Positions 31,427 through 44,023 of a DNA stretch of 64,000 nt are shown piece after piece (positions within the stretch are counted from its first letter, which is position 1; each line of letters opens with the position of its first letter). The notes beneath the pieces are model-generated. The model worked only from the letters and a program-made list of their open reading frames with translations. It searched no databases and was not told the origin of the DNA. The translations under genes and the position numbers were made by a program. This DNA is from Euryodendron excelsum (lineage: Eukaryota; Streptophyta; Magnoliopsida; Ericales; Pentaphylacaceae): NCBI GenBank assembly GCA_033060915.1, contig CM065381.1, positions 35,894,836-35,958,835 on the forward strand. The letters run 5' to 3'.

Positions 31427-32179
31427 GGCACTTCTTTCCACCTACGGACACAGTTGTAATTTAGTTAGACTGACTGTATTGCTTATGTTTTGAGGCTGTA
31501 TGTTGGACCTCATGGATGATGATTATTGCTAGTTACATCTACATTATTACTATTATCTTTTTGCTTCTTTACATGAGATGATGATTAGTTTTTCCTTTCA
31601 GTCTCATTTTGCATGTATGCATGTGGAAATATAATGAATATGAATGTAAATACAGGAGTACAGAAATCATGATACGCATAAGAAATGGTGGGTATGTGCA
31701 AGCTTTAAGTAGATATGAAAAAGGTGAGTGTATCGCTACACACGTTCAAGCAAAGCATATAGGCATATATAACTTTATGAAGACAGGCCTAGGGGTTGGT
31801 TCTAGTTTTCTGGGTGTTCACCGGGAACGGTCATTTCAGCCTTTTGCTCCTCCCTTGAAGATTCCCTTCTCTTGTTATGTCCTTTTCTTGCCAGGATGAG
31901 ATATTAGTTGCCCCATTTTTAGGGTTTTCATTTTCTGATCCGACTCTCCTCTCCCTTATCTGAGGATCTGTCATTCACTCGACTTTCTCTCAGGGACTTT
32001 ATATTTGAACTAGTAAACTCTCTTGGTGACAACCGAAGTAGCCTTTTAGCAAAGGAGCAGGTAGTTTCCATCCTTGATCCGATAAGGTTTTACTTTGGAC
32101 TGTAATGTAGGCTAGGTTAAGGGTGAGGAAGGAAGGGGTATGCAGGCTCAAACATTTTTTTTTTAGATGGGGTGATAAT
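31427..32179 (-). other. Element A internal non-coding sequence
   Basis: No gene is seen. It carries the GGACTGTAATGTAGGCTAGG and CAGGCTCAAA repeat core found in B, C and D internal regions. It is cut at 32179/32180 by element C. ATAAT (32175-32179) is the likely left target copy; the right copy is outside the window. Confidence 0.6.
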
Positions 32180-35100
32180 TGTCATGCCCAGATTTTTCGC
32201 ATTCGAGGAATACACACACAAGCGGGAAAAACACTATACTCTCTCGTTAGAACTCACCCTCCTAGAAGAATGAGTGCGACTAGGTTTGAATTGAAAATAT
32301 ACTTGAATAAAAGGCTTCTGGAAAACATTTGGAGTCGCCACCTAACTTGATTAAGGTGAGTTAGGTCACCTACAAACTAAGCATAATCTGAAGACTACTC
32401 TTAGGGTTTTTGAAAATGATTTTGAAAATACTTCCTCAAGAGAGGATTTTTAGGAAAATAGGTTGTTTGGCAACCTTTATAAAATAATTAAGCCCTTTTT
32501 GAAAATAGACTCCATTTTGGTCTTTCGAAAACAGTGATCTAGGTTCGGAGGTTGGTTACATGTAGGAAAAACGCACTAGGCCATCACCCTACCCCGCCCT
32601 TGACGTACCTACATGTCTATCTACCCTAGATTCACCTAGGAGAGTCTTCAACTAATAAATGTTCAATCCTATCCACTTTAGAAAAAGAATATTTAAAAAG
32701 AATGATGCATGATATGCAAGTGTAAGAAAAGAGAGTTGGAAATAGATTTGAAAAGAAATTGATTTGTTTTTAGAAACAGATTTGAAAAGATAGAATTGAA
32801 ATTGGAAAGTTTTGGAAATTGAAAATAGAGATTTGGAAATAGAAACTTGGAATTAGAAAAATAGATTAAGGAATTGGAGATTTGAACAAGGTTATGACCG
32901 CACCCAGGAGGGTTGCCTACGTATCCTTTTGGAGGAATCAGGTCAGTCGTAGTTCGGACAAGAGTCTGATAGAAGATAAAAGATTTGATTTGAAAAAGGA
33001 GTTGAATTGGAACTTGGATTTGATTTGAATTTAGAATAGAAGATTGGAATTTGAAATGGAAGAAGAGAGACCCTAGACCTAGGAAGATAGGACTTAGAAA
33101 GGACTCAAGATTAAGAAAGACTTGACTCGAATGTTGGACTTGGAAGATCGAAGAAAGATTGGATTTAGGAAGGGTTCGAACTAGGAAAGATGCAATTTAG
33201 GACAGTTTCAAAATAGGAATGTGTCATTTTTGGAAAGTTCCGTTTTAGGAAAGTTTCAATTTAGGAAAGTGTTATTTTAGGAAAGTTTCATTTTAGGAAA
33301 GTTTTCGAATTAGGAAAGTTTTGAAATTAGGAAAGGTTTTGAAATTAAGAAAGGTTCATTTTAGGAAAGTTTTCGAATTAGGAAATTTCTGAATTTAGAA
33401 TCTTTTGAAATTGGGAAGTTTTGAAAGTAAGAAAGTTTTGAGTTTTAGGAAGCTTTAGATTTGGAAAGATTTGAAGTTTAAGGAAGTTTAGAATTTTAGA
33501 AAGATTCAAATTTTGAGTTTTAGAAATTCTTGAAATTAGGAAAGGTTTTGAGTTTAAGAAGGGTTTGAAAACTAAGATTTGGAAAGTTAAGATTTGGAAA
33601 GGAATGGAATTAAGAAATGTTTAAAAGCTTAACATTTAAGGAGAGATTTGAAAGTTTTAGGAAGCTTATGGTTTAGGAAGGTAGGAAATTAGGAAAGAGT
33701 TGAATTAGGAAAGATTTAGATTAGGAAGAATTGAGTTTCCTATTTCCTAAAAAAAAGGATTGGATTTTGTTTCTAAAAAGAGATGGTGTGATTTTGTTTC
33801 CAAAAACGGTGGATGGGATCTAGTTTCCTAATGGGAAGATTGGATTTGGCATGAATTTGGAAAGAAGGAGTTTTGGAAAATTCTAGTTTTGGGAAGACTA
33901 TAGTTTTGACGTAAAAAAGAGGTTTTGGGAAATACATATAATTTTGATGTAGAAAACAAAAGATTTTGGAAACTTAGGTTTTGAGTCCAAAATGAGGAAT
34001 TGAAAACTATGTTTTTGGGGAGGAAAATTGGGGTTTTCTAAGCGTGGTTTCTAAGGTTTAACTTGGGCTCTAAGAAAAGAGTTTTTGGAAAGTGAGTTTT
34101 TAGAAAGAGAGATTTTTACAAGGAAATCCTAGAGAGGGGTTTCTAAAAGGTGAATTTTGAAAAGAGAGAGTTTTTGGAAGGAGCTTTTAGAGGGTGAATT
34201 TGAGAGGAGTTTTAGAAAGAAGACTTTGGAAGAAGCTTTTAGGAAAAAGTTTTTAGAAAAGAGATTTAGGGAGAGAATTTTCAAAGAAGGACACCTAGGG
34301 AGTGTTTTTAGAAAAGGAATTTTGATGAGAGTGTTTTGGAAAGGAGTTAAAAAGGAGTTTTGAAAAATAAATTTTTGGATGGAGTTTTTAAAAACAATTT
34401 TGGAAAGGAATTTGAAAAAGGAGATTGGAGATAGTTTTTAGAAAGTATGTTGAAAGAGAGGTTTTTAGAAGGAGAGATTTGAAAAAGGAGTTTTTAGAAA
34501 GTATATAAAATATCTCACTTTCCTAAAGCGATTCTAACCTTAAGAAGGTTAGAACCACTTTAAGATAGTGGTTTTGAAAACAACAACATTTTGAAAATAT
34601 GGATCATATTGGTCACTTTAAATGTAACAATTTCCTAAAGCAACCCTAACCATGAAAAGGCTAGAATCACCTTCGGATTGTGATTTTGAAAACAAGTTTT
34701 GAAAAAGAAGATTTTGATGCAAGTTTGAAAACGATGCTAATGCAAGCTTTTGAAAACGAGTTTGAAAATGAATTTTCGAAGAATGCAAGATCATGATCTG
34801 CACAATGCAAATTGGGGACATGAACATACAAGGTTAAGGCTTCACCACATAATCAAGGGAGCCGAACCCACGTGGTCTCTGATTAGACTAAAAGAAAGCC
34901 CCCGACATGGTGACTCTCCAATAGCCTAATCCTACACATGGACCGGGAAGTCCCTTGTTTCAAGCATATAAGAAGAGGGAGGGGGGGGGGGAAGAAGATG
35001 GGGGATTAAAATAGAAGAAAACCCAAGTGGGTTAGGAGAGAGAAGAGAGGGGGAAGATGTGTAAACTTAAAAAGAAAGCCTATCTTGTGTCTTCTTTATT

Positions 35101-37022
35101 TTGCTTAGCTTTGCGCGCTTTGCTTTGCTTGTCTTGCTTTGGTTTTCACTTCAATCTTCAAGAGTTTGTCTTCAATATTCAAAGCTTCAGATTGCAGCAC
35201 TTCAAGTCTTCAAAGGAGGCTTTGGAGGTTAGTGTATGAGTGTATAGAAGTGTATGTCAGTGTATAGGAGGCTAGGGTTTGGAAAACCTAAGGAAACTAG
35301 GGTTTAGAGAGGCTACGAGCTCTGTATATCGAAAAGTAGGGTTTTTAGACTGAGTTTACGGACCTCTTTTACATTGGATGAGGCTCTGTATTTATAGAGA
35401 ACAAAATCACCTGGCGCCTATTGCAGTGGAGTCAAGACAAATTTCCTCTTGGCGCCACTAGGAGTGTCGCTAGGCCATTTTTTGGCTTGACGCCACTAGT
35501 AGTGGTGCCAGCAACTTAGGAAAGTTCATTAAGTCGGCAAGCAATGTATCTTGAGAAGATTTGGGCGCTTGTACTAGTGACTACCATGCAATTTTTAGCT
35601 TAGCTTGACTAGGAATGGCTCCAAAAGGTTTGGGAAGGACTTAAGGGACCGAGAATGGCCCGGAAGGCCGAAAAGGGACAGGAACACTTAGAACAGTGTC
35701 CCAAAGGTAATGGACTTGGAAAAGGATGACAAGATTTGTCGAAAGGGTTGACCGAGCCATTAGGGGCAAAACGATCAACTAGATGGGAAAGCTGCTGGGA
35801 CAGACTCAGAATGTCTTAGAAGAAGACTCGAGATTTAGAAACATTATTTAGAATGTTCCCAAAGTCTACCGGCTTGCTACCCAGAGTTGGTGTGGTCGGA
35901 AAAGGCGACCGGCCCACCACGGGCAAAATGGTCATTTTGTACCGGGTTTATCGCAACTGATTCGAAATGATCCAAAAAGATAAAGGAAGGTCCAGAATAC
36001 TATAAAAAAACATTCTCAAGAGGTTACCAATTTGATAACCAGAGTCGGTGTTGTCCCCAAGGCGTTCGGATGCCTAGGGGCAAAATGGTCATCTTGATTG
36101 GAAAGCCTCAGAATTGGGCCGAAACTGACTAGAAGGCACCTAATCATGCCGGATTGCTTTTAAGACAATCTTGAAAGGATGGACTTACCATTTTGAGGAC
36201 TCAGGTATTTTCTCGAGAAACGTGCCAAAAAATGGCCCTAGGGGCAGCTTGGTCATTTTTCACCGAAGTGGGCTAGTAGGCACTAGTGTTGACTTGGGTT
36301 TTGAGTGTTTCCACCACTCTGACTGCGGTCTCATGATACATGGGTTTGTTGGCAATTCCTTATATCGACCTGCTTGCGAGTATTTCCGCTACTCTAACGG
36401 TTGCGATGCTTACGAGTACTTCCGCTACTCTGACGGTTCGCGATCATTCCCGTGACTGCCTGATCTCGGGAAGCTGTTAAAGGGACTTATTGCCTGAGAA
36501 GTTAACTTTCTCGAAAGGCGTGTCGAAACAGACATTTCTGCATTAGCGGGCTAGTAGGCGCCAAAGGTGGACCGTTCTACCATCTAGGGGACTTGGGGTC
36601 TCGTCCCGGTCTACAGGTTTAAAGGGACTTACCATTCTGACAAAACTTTATTCGAAAAACGTGCTGAATTGGATAGACTTACCGTCTTGAGGAATTGACT
36701 TTCTCAAGAGAGGGATTAGAATTGGAATTGAAAAAGGGGTTGGAAAGGGGACTTACCGTCTTCGGAAAGACATGCCTATTGAAATTGAAAAGGTGACTTA
36801 CCGTCTTTGGAAAGACGTGCCTAATTTTGAATTGGACCAAGCAATGCCCCTAAGGGCATTTTGGTCATTTTGCCTCTATTTGGGCCTGGAGGGCCCATGA
36901 AGCGATAGATAGACGTGATTAGACTTAGAGAGTTGATTTCGATTGGAATACGTTCATATTGACTTGAGTACAAGTCTGGACGGACCGTAGACTGCCGAGC
37001 GGTCAAAAATGGGGTGCTTACA
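32180..37022 (-). repeat. Element C 3' LTR (4843 bp)
   Basis: Edges are TGTCATGCCCAG (32180, mutated from TGTCGCGCCC) and GGGGTGCTTACA (ending 37022). The G-depleted sense tract spans about 32690-34500, the U3 repeats and motifs about 35600-37022. The U3 frame found open in other copies has a TAA here near 35817. Confidence 0.92.
35389..35509 (-). promoter_or_regulatory. Element C 3' LTR core promoter with three palindromes
   Basis: TATAAATA on the minus strand at 35389-35396. Palindromes start at 35413, 35451 and 35489, exactly 38 bp apart, for example GGCGCCACTAGGAGTGTCGC at 35451. Confidence 0.75.
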
Positions 37023-37062
37023 GCTGCCCCTCTTGTTCTGTCTTTGCTTGTCGAAGACAGAA
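37023..37062 (-). promoter_or_regulatory. Element C polypurine tract and hairpin
   Basis: The minus strand beside the LTR reads CAAGAGGGGCAGC. Arms TTCTGTCTTTG (37036-37046) and CGAAGACAGAA (37052-37062) pair with one T-G wobble around loop CTTGT. Confidence 0.75.
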
Positions 37063-37223
37063 AATGATAAAGTAAGAGTCCCATGTTTATCGTGAGGTAG
37101 TCGGAGGGACGGACTTTGGAAATTTGTCAATAACGGGGGTTTGAAAATAGATATTGGGCCCAAAAGGCCTTCGAAAAGGAGTTTTGGCAGGAAAAAGGGC
37201 AAAGTTGCCCAGAATTGGCAACG

Positions 37224-37297
37224 AGCACCACTAGGAGTGGTGCCTTTGAAAGAAAAGGGTTGGTGCCTCTGCTAGTGGTGCTGGGCTTGAAAATAAA
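37224..37297 (+). promoter_or_regulatory. Putative antisense-gene promoter of element C
   Basis: Palindromes AGCACCACTAGGAGTGGTGC(C) at 37224-37244 and GGTGCCTCTGCTAGTGGTGC(T) at 37262-37282 start 38 bp apart, as in B. The shared GGGCTTG follows, then an A-rich AAAATAAAG near 37290 in the TATA position. Confidence 0.5.
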
Positions 37298-37484
37298 GCC
37301 AAAACATTTCTGGTTCGACGTTGCTGTGGTTTTGAAAGTTTTTTACAAAATCGAGAGACATTGCTAGGTAGCCAACTTGGACATTGAAGAAGCACCTCTT
37401 GGAGACCACATGTGATTGCCGGAAGGAGACCACGTCGCCGGAAAAGTCGCCGGAAGAGAAGATCTTGCCGGAGAACTACAAAAA

Positions 37485-38384
37485 GTGAGTTTTCAATTTT
37501 CTATTGATTTTGATGTTTAGAATTCCATTTGAGTTGTGTGAATAGTAGAATTATTGTTTTGATATATTTTGAACATTATGGTGATGTTATTTTTGCATTT
37601 TGATGTTTGTTTGATTGAATTTGAGTGATTTTGCGTGATTATATGAAGAGGATTTTCTGTAGGAATTGGGGGTTTGTTCCTACAAGCTTGAGCATTAAGT
37701 TTTTTTTTTTTTTTTGTTGGCTAGATTTTTATACGGTGTGCCTTAGAAAAATGTGTTTAACCACCATGTGAAGTTTTGTGATTTTTCAAAAACTTGGTGA
37801 ATTTTTGAATTTTTAAAAAAATAGAAAAATACTTAGAAATCAGGAAAATTAAGAAAACTTCAGAAATTGATGAAATTTTTAGAGTTTGAAATTTGTAAAA
37901 ATTGGGGAATTTTTAGAAAACATTTGAAATGATTTTAAGGAATTTTAGGACATTTTTTAAAACCATTGATTTATTGGAAAAATAAAACATGTGTTTTAAA
38001 AATTTTGAAAATTTAAAAATGTGCACAGGTGCTGATGTCATGTGATGGTAACGTTATGATGTGCACGGTTTGTGTTTTGTGTTGATGTCATGGGTCTTGT
38101 AGGGACCATTTTAAACGAAACTCTGTCGAAATTTTTAGAAATTAGGGAAAGAGTTGGAAAAGGTTTAGAAATAAAATCTTTTTGAAGGAAAATGACAAAA
38201 AACCCTTGAGATTTGATTTGAAGTTGGAAAATCAAAAGGTGTAGGAAATTTGTTTTGACTTATCATTTGAAATCTTTTTATTATTTTTTATTGTTTGTTG
38301 TTTATTTTATTTTACTTTATTTTGTTATTATTTATCAGCATGTACGGTATATTAGCACCTCTTACCTTGACTTACCTTTTCAAG
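37485..38384 (+). other. Putative 5'UTR intron of element C antisense gene
   Basis: Donor ACAAAAA|GTGAGT at 37485 after a leader with repeated GCCGGAA; acceptor CTTACCTTTTCAAG at 38384 directly before ATG. Same arrangement as B. Confidence 0.55.
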
Positions 38385-39002
38385 ATGGCAGATGCGGGTG
38401 ATAATGGTTCTGAGAGGAGACGCCGCTTTGGGAAGGCGGCTCTGACAGATTCTATTGGTAACTCTAGTCGATCTGGGGGCAGTCACAAATCAACTAGCAT
38501 GGCATTTTCTATCCAGAAGGGAAGCGGGAGTAGGCCTCCAGTCGACCCATTCGCTCCAGTTGAGCCAGCCCTCGAGAATGAGATTGACGCCGAGATTTCC
38601 TACTTTTGACTTTTAGGATGGCCGACGCTATTTTGAGTTAACTACAGGTTTGGTATGATGGGTATCCTCCAGATGAGCAAGACATTTTTCACTGATTCTT
38701 TGGTTGCATGGCTTCTCTCCTATTGGCGCAGCTTGTTTTCTGGCAGTGGTTCCGTTTTGGCCACTTGACCCGTCTTTCTTAGGGAATGTGAGCTTGCCCC
38801 CTACTCCCAATGAGTATGGCTTCCTCCTAGGTCTTCGGGATGGTTTAGCAGACATTATGGGACCTACTTTTCCTAATGGCTGCGTCACGATTGTCTCTTC
38901 TTAGCTTAGGCTTCGTTGTGCAACATTTTCTTCTGATCTGCTGCCCCAATTTCCTTATGTCCCAGTGAAGTTCTTGTTTCTCTCATTTTGAATTTGCGAC
39001 GG
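38385..39002 (+). pseudogene. Antisense gene of element C, N-terminal part, rearranged
   Basis: The first 75 codons (MADAGDNGSERRRRFGKAAL...EIDAEISYF) match the B gene start, including the Ser/Gly-rich linker, and end at a TGA (38607-38609). The downstream sequence no longer matches the A and B genes, although a frame with PTPNEYGFLLGLRDGLADIM is visible (38704-38904). Element D then cuts in at 39007. Beyond it (59416-59598) a frame with GLTYFSRLVHFSTVAIALLL continues the unrelated sequence. The PMD-like core is therefore missing and seems replaced by sequence I do not recognise. Confidence 0.55.
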
Positions 39003-39007
39003 ATAGG

Positions 39008-42000
39008 TGTCGCGCCCAGATTTTTCACACTCGAGGAATACTCACCCAAGTGGGAAAAATGTTGTACTCTCTCGTTAGAACTCACCCTCCTAGAAGAATG
39101 AGTGCGACTAGGTTTGAATTGAAAAATTGGCTTGAATAAAGGGCTTTTAGAAAAGATTCGGAGTTGCCACCTAACTTGATTAAGGTGAGTTAGGTCACCT
39201 AAAAACTAAGAATAATCCAAAAACTACACTTAGGGTTTTTGAAAAACGATTTTGGAAAACATCCTCAAGAGAGGGTTTTTTAGGAAAACAGGTTGTTTGG
39301 TAACCTTTGAAAAATATTTAGCCCTTTTTGAAAAATAACTCATTTTGGTCTTTGAAATCAGTGATCTAGGTTCGGAGGTTGGTTACGTATAGGGAAGACA
39401 CACTAAGCTATCACCCTACCCCGCCCTTTCAGTACCTACATATCAATCTACTCTAGATTCACCTATGAGAGTCCTCGACTAACTATAGTTCAATCCTATC
39501 TACTTTGAAAAACAATGCTTGAAAACTAACACGATGCATGGTATGCAAGTGAAAGGAAAGAGAATTGAAAAATAGCTTTAGAAAGAGATTGACTTGATTT
39601 GAAAATTGAAATTGGAAAGTTTGAAAATTGAAAGTAGAAATTTGAAAATAAAAATTTTGAAATTGAAATTTTGAAAATAGATTAGAATTTGAGATTTGGA
39701 AAATGTTGAGGATTTTGAAATTTGAAAGGAATTGTGGGATTTGAGATTTGAAAAAGATTATGGAAACTGCACCCATGAGGGTGGAATTGAAATTTTGAAA
39801 AGTATTGTGACTGCACCTATGAAGGTTACCTACGTATCCCTTTGGGAGAATCAGGTCAGTCGTAGTTCGGACCGAAGTCCGATTGAAAATAGAAGAGTTG
39901 ATTTGAAGAAAGAGATTGAATTGAAAATTGGATTGGATTTGAGATTAGAAGAGGAGATTGGAAATTGAGATTTTGGAAAAGATTGGACTTTGATTTGCAA
40001 AGATAGATTTGGACTTGTTTTGAAAAAGAGAAGGTTTAAGAAAATCTAGACTTAGGAAAGAGAAGAGAGTTAGGAAAGATTTGACTTGGCTTGGAAGATT
40101 TGGAAATGTTAGATTTTAGGAGATGTTCGAATTAGGAAAGGTCCGATTTAGGAAAGTTTTGAATTAGGAAAGTTTTATTTTTGGAAAGTTTCAAATTAGG
40201 AAAGTTTTGAATTAGGAAAGTTCGGAACTTAAGAAAGTTTCAACTTAGGAAAACTTAGAAAATTAGAATGTTTTGAAATAGGAAAGTTTTGAAAATTGGA
40301 AAGTTTCGTTTTAAGAAAGGTTTCAAAATAAGAAAGTTTTGAATTTAGGAAATGTTTGAATTAAGAAAGTTTCAACTTAAGAAAGTCTTAAATTAAGAAA
40401 GTTTTGAGTTTAGAAAAGTTTTAGATTTAAAAAGATTTTGAAGTTTTGGAAATTTTAGAATTTGGAAAGATTTAGGTTTAGAAAGATTTAACTTAATAAA
40501 GTTTTAAATTTAGAAAGTTTTGAATTTGGAAAGATTTGAAATGTAGAAAGTTTTAGATTTTGAATTTTAGAAAATCTTGAAATTAGGAAAGGTTTGGGTT
40601 TGAAAACTTAGGTTTGAAAAGTTAAGATTTGAAAAGATGGTAGAATTAGGAAAGGGTTGAATTAGGAAAGATTTGAAAGTTGAGTTTTAAAATTTAGGAA
40701 AGATTTTTATGTTCAAGTTTTGGAAACTTAAGGTTTAGGAAAGTGGAAGTTTAGGAAGGATTTGAATTAGGAAATAGTTGGATTTTGAAATTTCAAGAAA
40801 GATTTAGAGTTTAGGTTTAGGAAACTTATGGTTTAGGAAGGTAGGAAATTAGGAAGAAGTGGAATTAGGAAAGGTTTGGGATTTGTTTGCAAAAACGGAG
40901 GATTGGATTTAGTTTCCTAAACTGAGAGATTGGATTTAGTTTCTTAAAGGGAAGATTTGATTTGACAAGGATTTGGAAAGGGAGATTCTAGAAACCCTAG
41001 TTTTGAAAGTGTGAAATTTTAACGTAGAAAAGAAGTTTTGGAAATATGTATAGTTTGGATGTAGAAAACGAGAGATTTTGGAAACCTAGGTTTGGGGCAA
41101 GGTTTGAAAACCATGTTTTTGGAAAGAAAATTAGGGTTTCCTAATTGTGGGTTTTAGGGCTTGACTTGGGCTCTAACAAAAAAGTTTTTAGAAAATGCAT
41201 TTTTGGAAACGAAGGTTTTCTAGAAGGGGAATCCTAGGGAGGAATTTTTGGAAAGTGAATTTGAAGATAGAGTTTTTGAAAAAAGATTTTAAAGAGAAGG
41301 AGTTTTGGAAAGTGTGTGTTTAGAAACATAGATTTTAGAAGGAAAATCCTAGAAAAGAAATTTCTAGAAGGAAGATTTTGGAAAGTGAGTTTTTTGGAAA
41401 GGTTTTTGGAGAGAGTTTCTAGGAAGGTGAATTTAGGAAGTGTTTTTAGAAAGTGAATTTTGAGAAAACGATTTTGGAGAGGAGTTGAAAAAGAGAGTTT
41501 TGAAAAATAGATTTTGGAAGGGAGTCTTTGAAAACAATTTTGAAGAGGGGAGTTTTAGGAAAGTATGTTGAAAAAGAGATTTTTAGGAAGATATTTTTGA
41601 AAAGAGAGCTTTTTGGAAAGTATGAAAACATCTCACTTTCCTAAAGCGATTCTAGCCATAAGAGGGCTAGAACCACTTTAGGAAAACGGCTTTGAAAACA
41701 GCAAGATTTGAAAATATGGACCGAAAAGGTCACTTTTAATGTAACACTTTCCTAAAGCAACCCTAGCCATGGAAAGGCTAGAATCACCCTAGAATTGTGG
41801 TTTTGAAAACAAGTTTTTGAAAAAGAGATTTTGATATAATTTTGAAAACAAGTTTGAAAACGTTTTGAAAAACAACTTTGAAAACGGATTTTGGAAGATG
41901 CAAGATTATGATATGCACAATGCAATTTGGGGTCATGAACATACAAGGCTAAGGCTTCACCACATAATCAAAGGGGCTGGACCCACGTGGTCTCTGGTTA

Positions 42001-43345
42001 GGCTAGAAGAAAGCCACCGACACGGTGACTCTCCAATTGCCCAATCCTACACATTGACCGGGAATCCCCTTATTTCAAGCATGCAAAGAAAGGGGGGGAA
42101 AGAGATGGGGGATTAAAATAGAGAAAACCCAAGTGGGTTAGGAGAGAGAAGAGAGAGGGGGGAAGTGGGGAAATTTAAATAGGGAGCCTACCGTATGTAT
42201 TGTTTATTTTGCGCGCCGTGCTATCTTCGGTCTTCGGTCTTCGTCTTAATCTTCACCTTCAGCCTTCAAGAGTTGTCTTCAAGCTTTGGATTGCAGCTCC
42301 TCAAGTCTTCAAAGGATGGTTGAAGGTTAGTGTATGAGTGTATGGGGGTGTGTATGAGTGTATAGGAGGCTAGGGTTTGGAGAACCTAAGGAAACTAGGG
42401 TTTTGGAGGTGCTCGAGCTCTGTATATCGAAATATATGATTTTTAGGTTAAGTTTGCAGACCTTTTTCACGTTGAATGAGGCTTTGTATTTATAGAGGTT
42501 GGACAAACCTGGCGCCTGTTGCAGTGGCGCTAGGACAAAATTGCTCTTGGCACCACTAGGAGTGGAACTAGGCTAATTCTTGACTTGCCGCCCCTACTAG
42601 TGGCGCCAGCCAGTTAGGAAACTTTATAATTCGGCAAGCAACGTATCTTTGACTAGATTTGGACGCCTGTACTAGTGACTACCATGCAATCTTTGGCCTG
42701 GCTTCACTAGGAGTGACTCTAGAAAGTCCGGGAATGATTTTAAGGAGCCGGAAATGACCCGGAAGGCCGGAAAGGAGCACAAACACTTAAAATAGTGTCT
42801 TGGAGGTATTTGACTTAAAAAGTGAGGATAAGATGTGTCGGAAAGGTTGACCGAGCCTTTAGGGGCAAAACGGTCAATCGGACCGGGAAACTACCGGGAC
42901 AAACTCAGACTGTCCTGGAAGAAGACTTGTGATCTGAAAACATTATTCAGAATGTTCCTAGAGGTTTCCAGTTTGATTTCCAGAGCCGGCGTGGTCAGAA
43001 GAGGTGACCGGCCCACTAGGGGCAAAACGATCGTTTCGTACCAGGTTTGCCAGAATTGGCTCGGAATGATCCGGAAAGATAGAGGAAGGTTGAGAATACT
43101 ATAAGAAGTAATCTCAGAGGATTACCGGTTTGATACCCTAAGCCAGTGTGGTCGGAAAAGGAGACTGGCCCACCTGGGGCAAAACGGTAATTTAACTTCA
43201 AGTGGGCCCTACAGGCCCGAGAAGCGACTGGTGGACTAAATTCAAGTTAAAAAGGCGGGCTTAGAGTCTAAATATGCATGTGATGTGTGAAAGTGAGCTT
43301 GGTCAGCTCGGAGATTACCGAGCGGGCAAAAATGGGGTGCTTACA
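39008..43345 (-). repeat. Element D 3' LTR (4338 bp)
   Basis: TGTCGCGCCCAGATTTTTCA at 39008 to GGGGTGCTTACA at 43345. Sense strand: U3 from 43345 to about 42460, AATAAA at 42203-42208, G-depleted U5 tract 39490-41630. The conserved U3 frame has a TAG near 42890. Confidence 0.95.
42487..42607 (-). promoter_or_regulatory. Element D 3' LTR core promoter with three palindromes
   Basis: TATAAATA on the minus strand at 42487-42494; palindromes start at 42511, 42549 and 42587, exactly 38 bp apart. Confidence 0.75.
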
Positions 43346-43387
43346 GCTGCCCCTCTTTTTCTGTCTTTGCATGTCAGAGACAGAAAA
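43346..43387 (-). promoter_or_regulatory. Element D polypurine tract and hairpin
   Basis: The minus strand reads AAAAAGAGGGGCAGC (43346-43360) directly next to the LTR. Arms TTTTCTGTCTTTG (43357-43369) and CAGAGACAGAAAA (43375-43387) pair with one T-G wobble, loop CATGT. Confidence 0.8.
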
Positions 43388-43539
43388 CGATAAAGTAAGG
43401 GCCCCATGTTGACTGCGAGGCGATCGGAGGGACTTGAAAATAATAGGAATTCAAAGAACTGTTACCTCGAGTAGCTAGTCGATGCTTGGTATTTTATCTG
43501 GTAAAAATGACACTCTTCTGGGGAATTAATGCTCCTTAA

Positions 43540-43992
43540 ACTGGCGCTCCATCTGGCAGAACAATGCTCCTCTGGGGGGAATTGACGCATCTTGAACTAG
43601 CACTCCATCTGGCGAAACACTACTCCTCTAGGGAAGTCCAAGACTAATTTTTGATACTTCTTTAACCGGCACTCCTTCTGGCGAAACGCTACTCCTCTGA
43701 GGACATCCAAGGTTGACTGCTGATACCTCTTGAACCGGCACTCCGTCTGGCGAAACGCTGCTCCACTGGGGTGTCCAAGGTTGAATGCTAATACCTCTTG
43801 AACCGGCACTCCATCTGGCGAAATGCTGCTCCACTGGGGAAGTCCAAGGCTGAATGCTGATACCTCTGGAACCGGCACTCCGTCTGGCGAAACGCTGCTT
43901 CACTGGGGAAGTCCAAGGCTGAATGCTGATACCTCTTGAACCGGCACTCCGTCTGGCGAAATGCTGCTCCACTGGGGAAGTCCAAGGTTGGT
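43540..43992 (-). repeat. 69-bp tandem repeats, open in all frames
   Basis: Units are marked by CCGGCACTCC at 43666, 43735, 43803, 43872 and 43941, with diverged ones at 43541 and 43597, giving about seven copies of 68-69 bp. As 69 is a multiple of 3, all three minus-strand frames stay open; one reads repeats of SAGSRGISIQPWTSPVEQ (44023-43628). This block takes the place of the antisense gene. Whether any frame is translated is unknown. Confidence 0.85.
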
Positions 43993-44023
43993 TAGGGAGG
44001 TCGAGGGTGGGCCATTGCCCCAT

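Larger units (their letters stand above)
873..32179 (-). mobile_element. Element A: Tat/Ogre-like LTR retrotransposon, 3' half, interrupted
   Basis: This is the outermost and oldest element, on the minus strand. Visible pieces are the start of its 3' LTR (873-2306), the polypurine tract (from 2307), its antisense gene (4405-5882, 7888-7962, 31070-31426) and internal non-coding sequence to 32179. It is split by a copia-like solo LTR (5883-7887), by element B (7963-31064) and by element C from 32180. Its gag, PBS and 5' LTR must lie beyond position 64000 if present. Its antisense-promoter palindromes differ in sequence from those of B and C, so A belongs to another subfamily. Confidence 0.85.
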
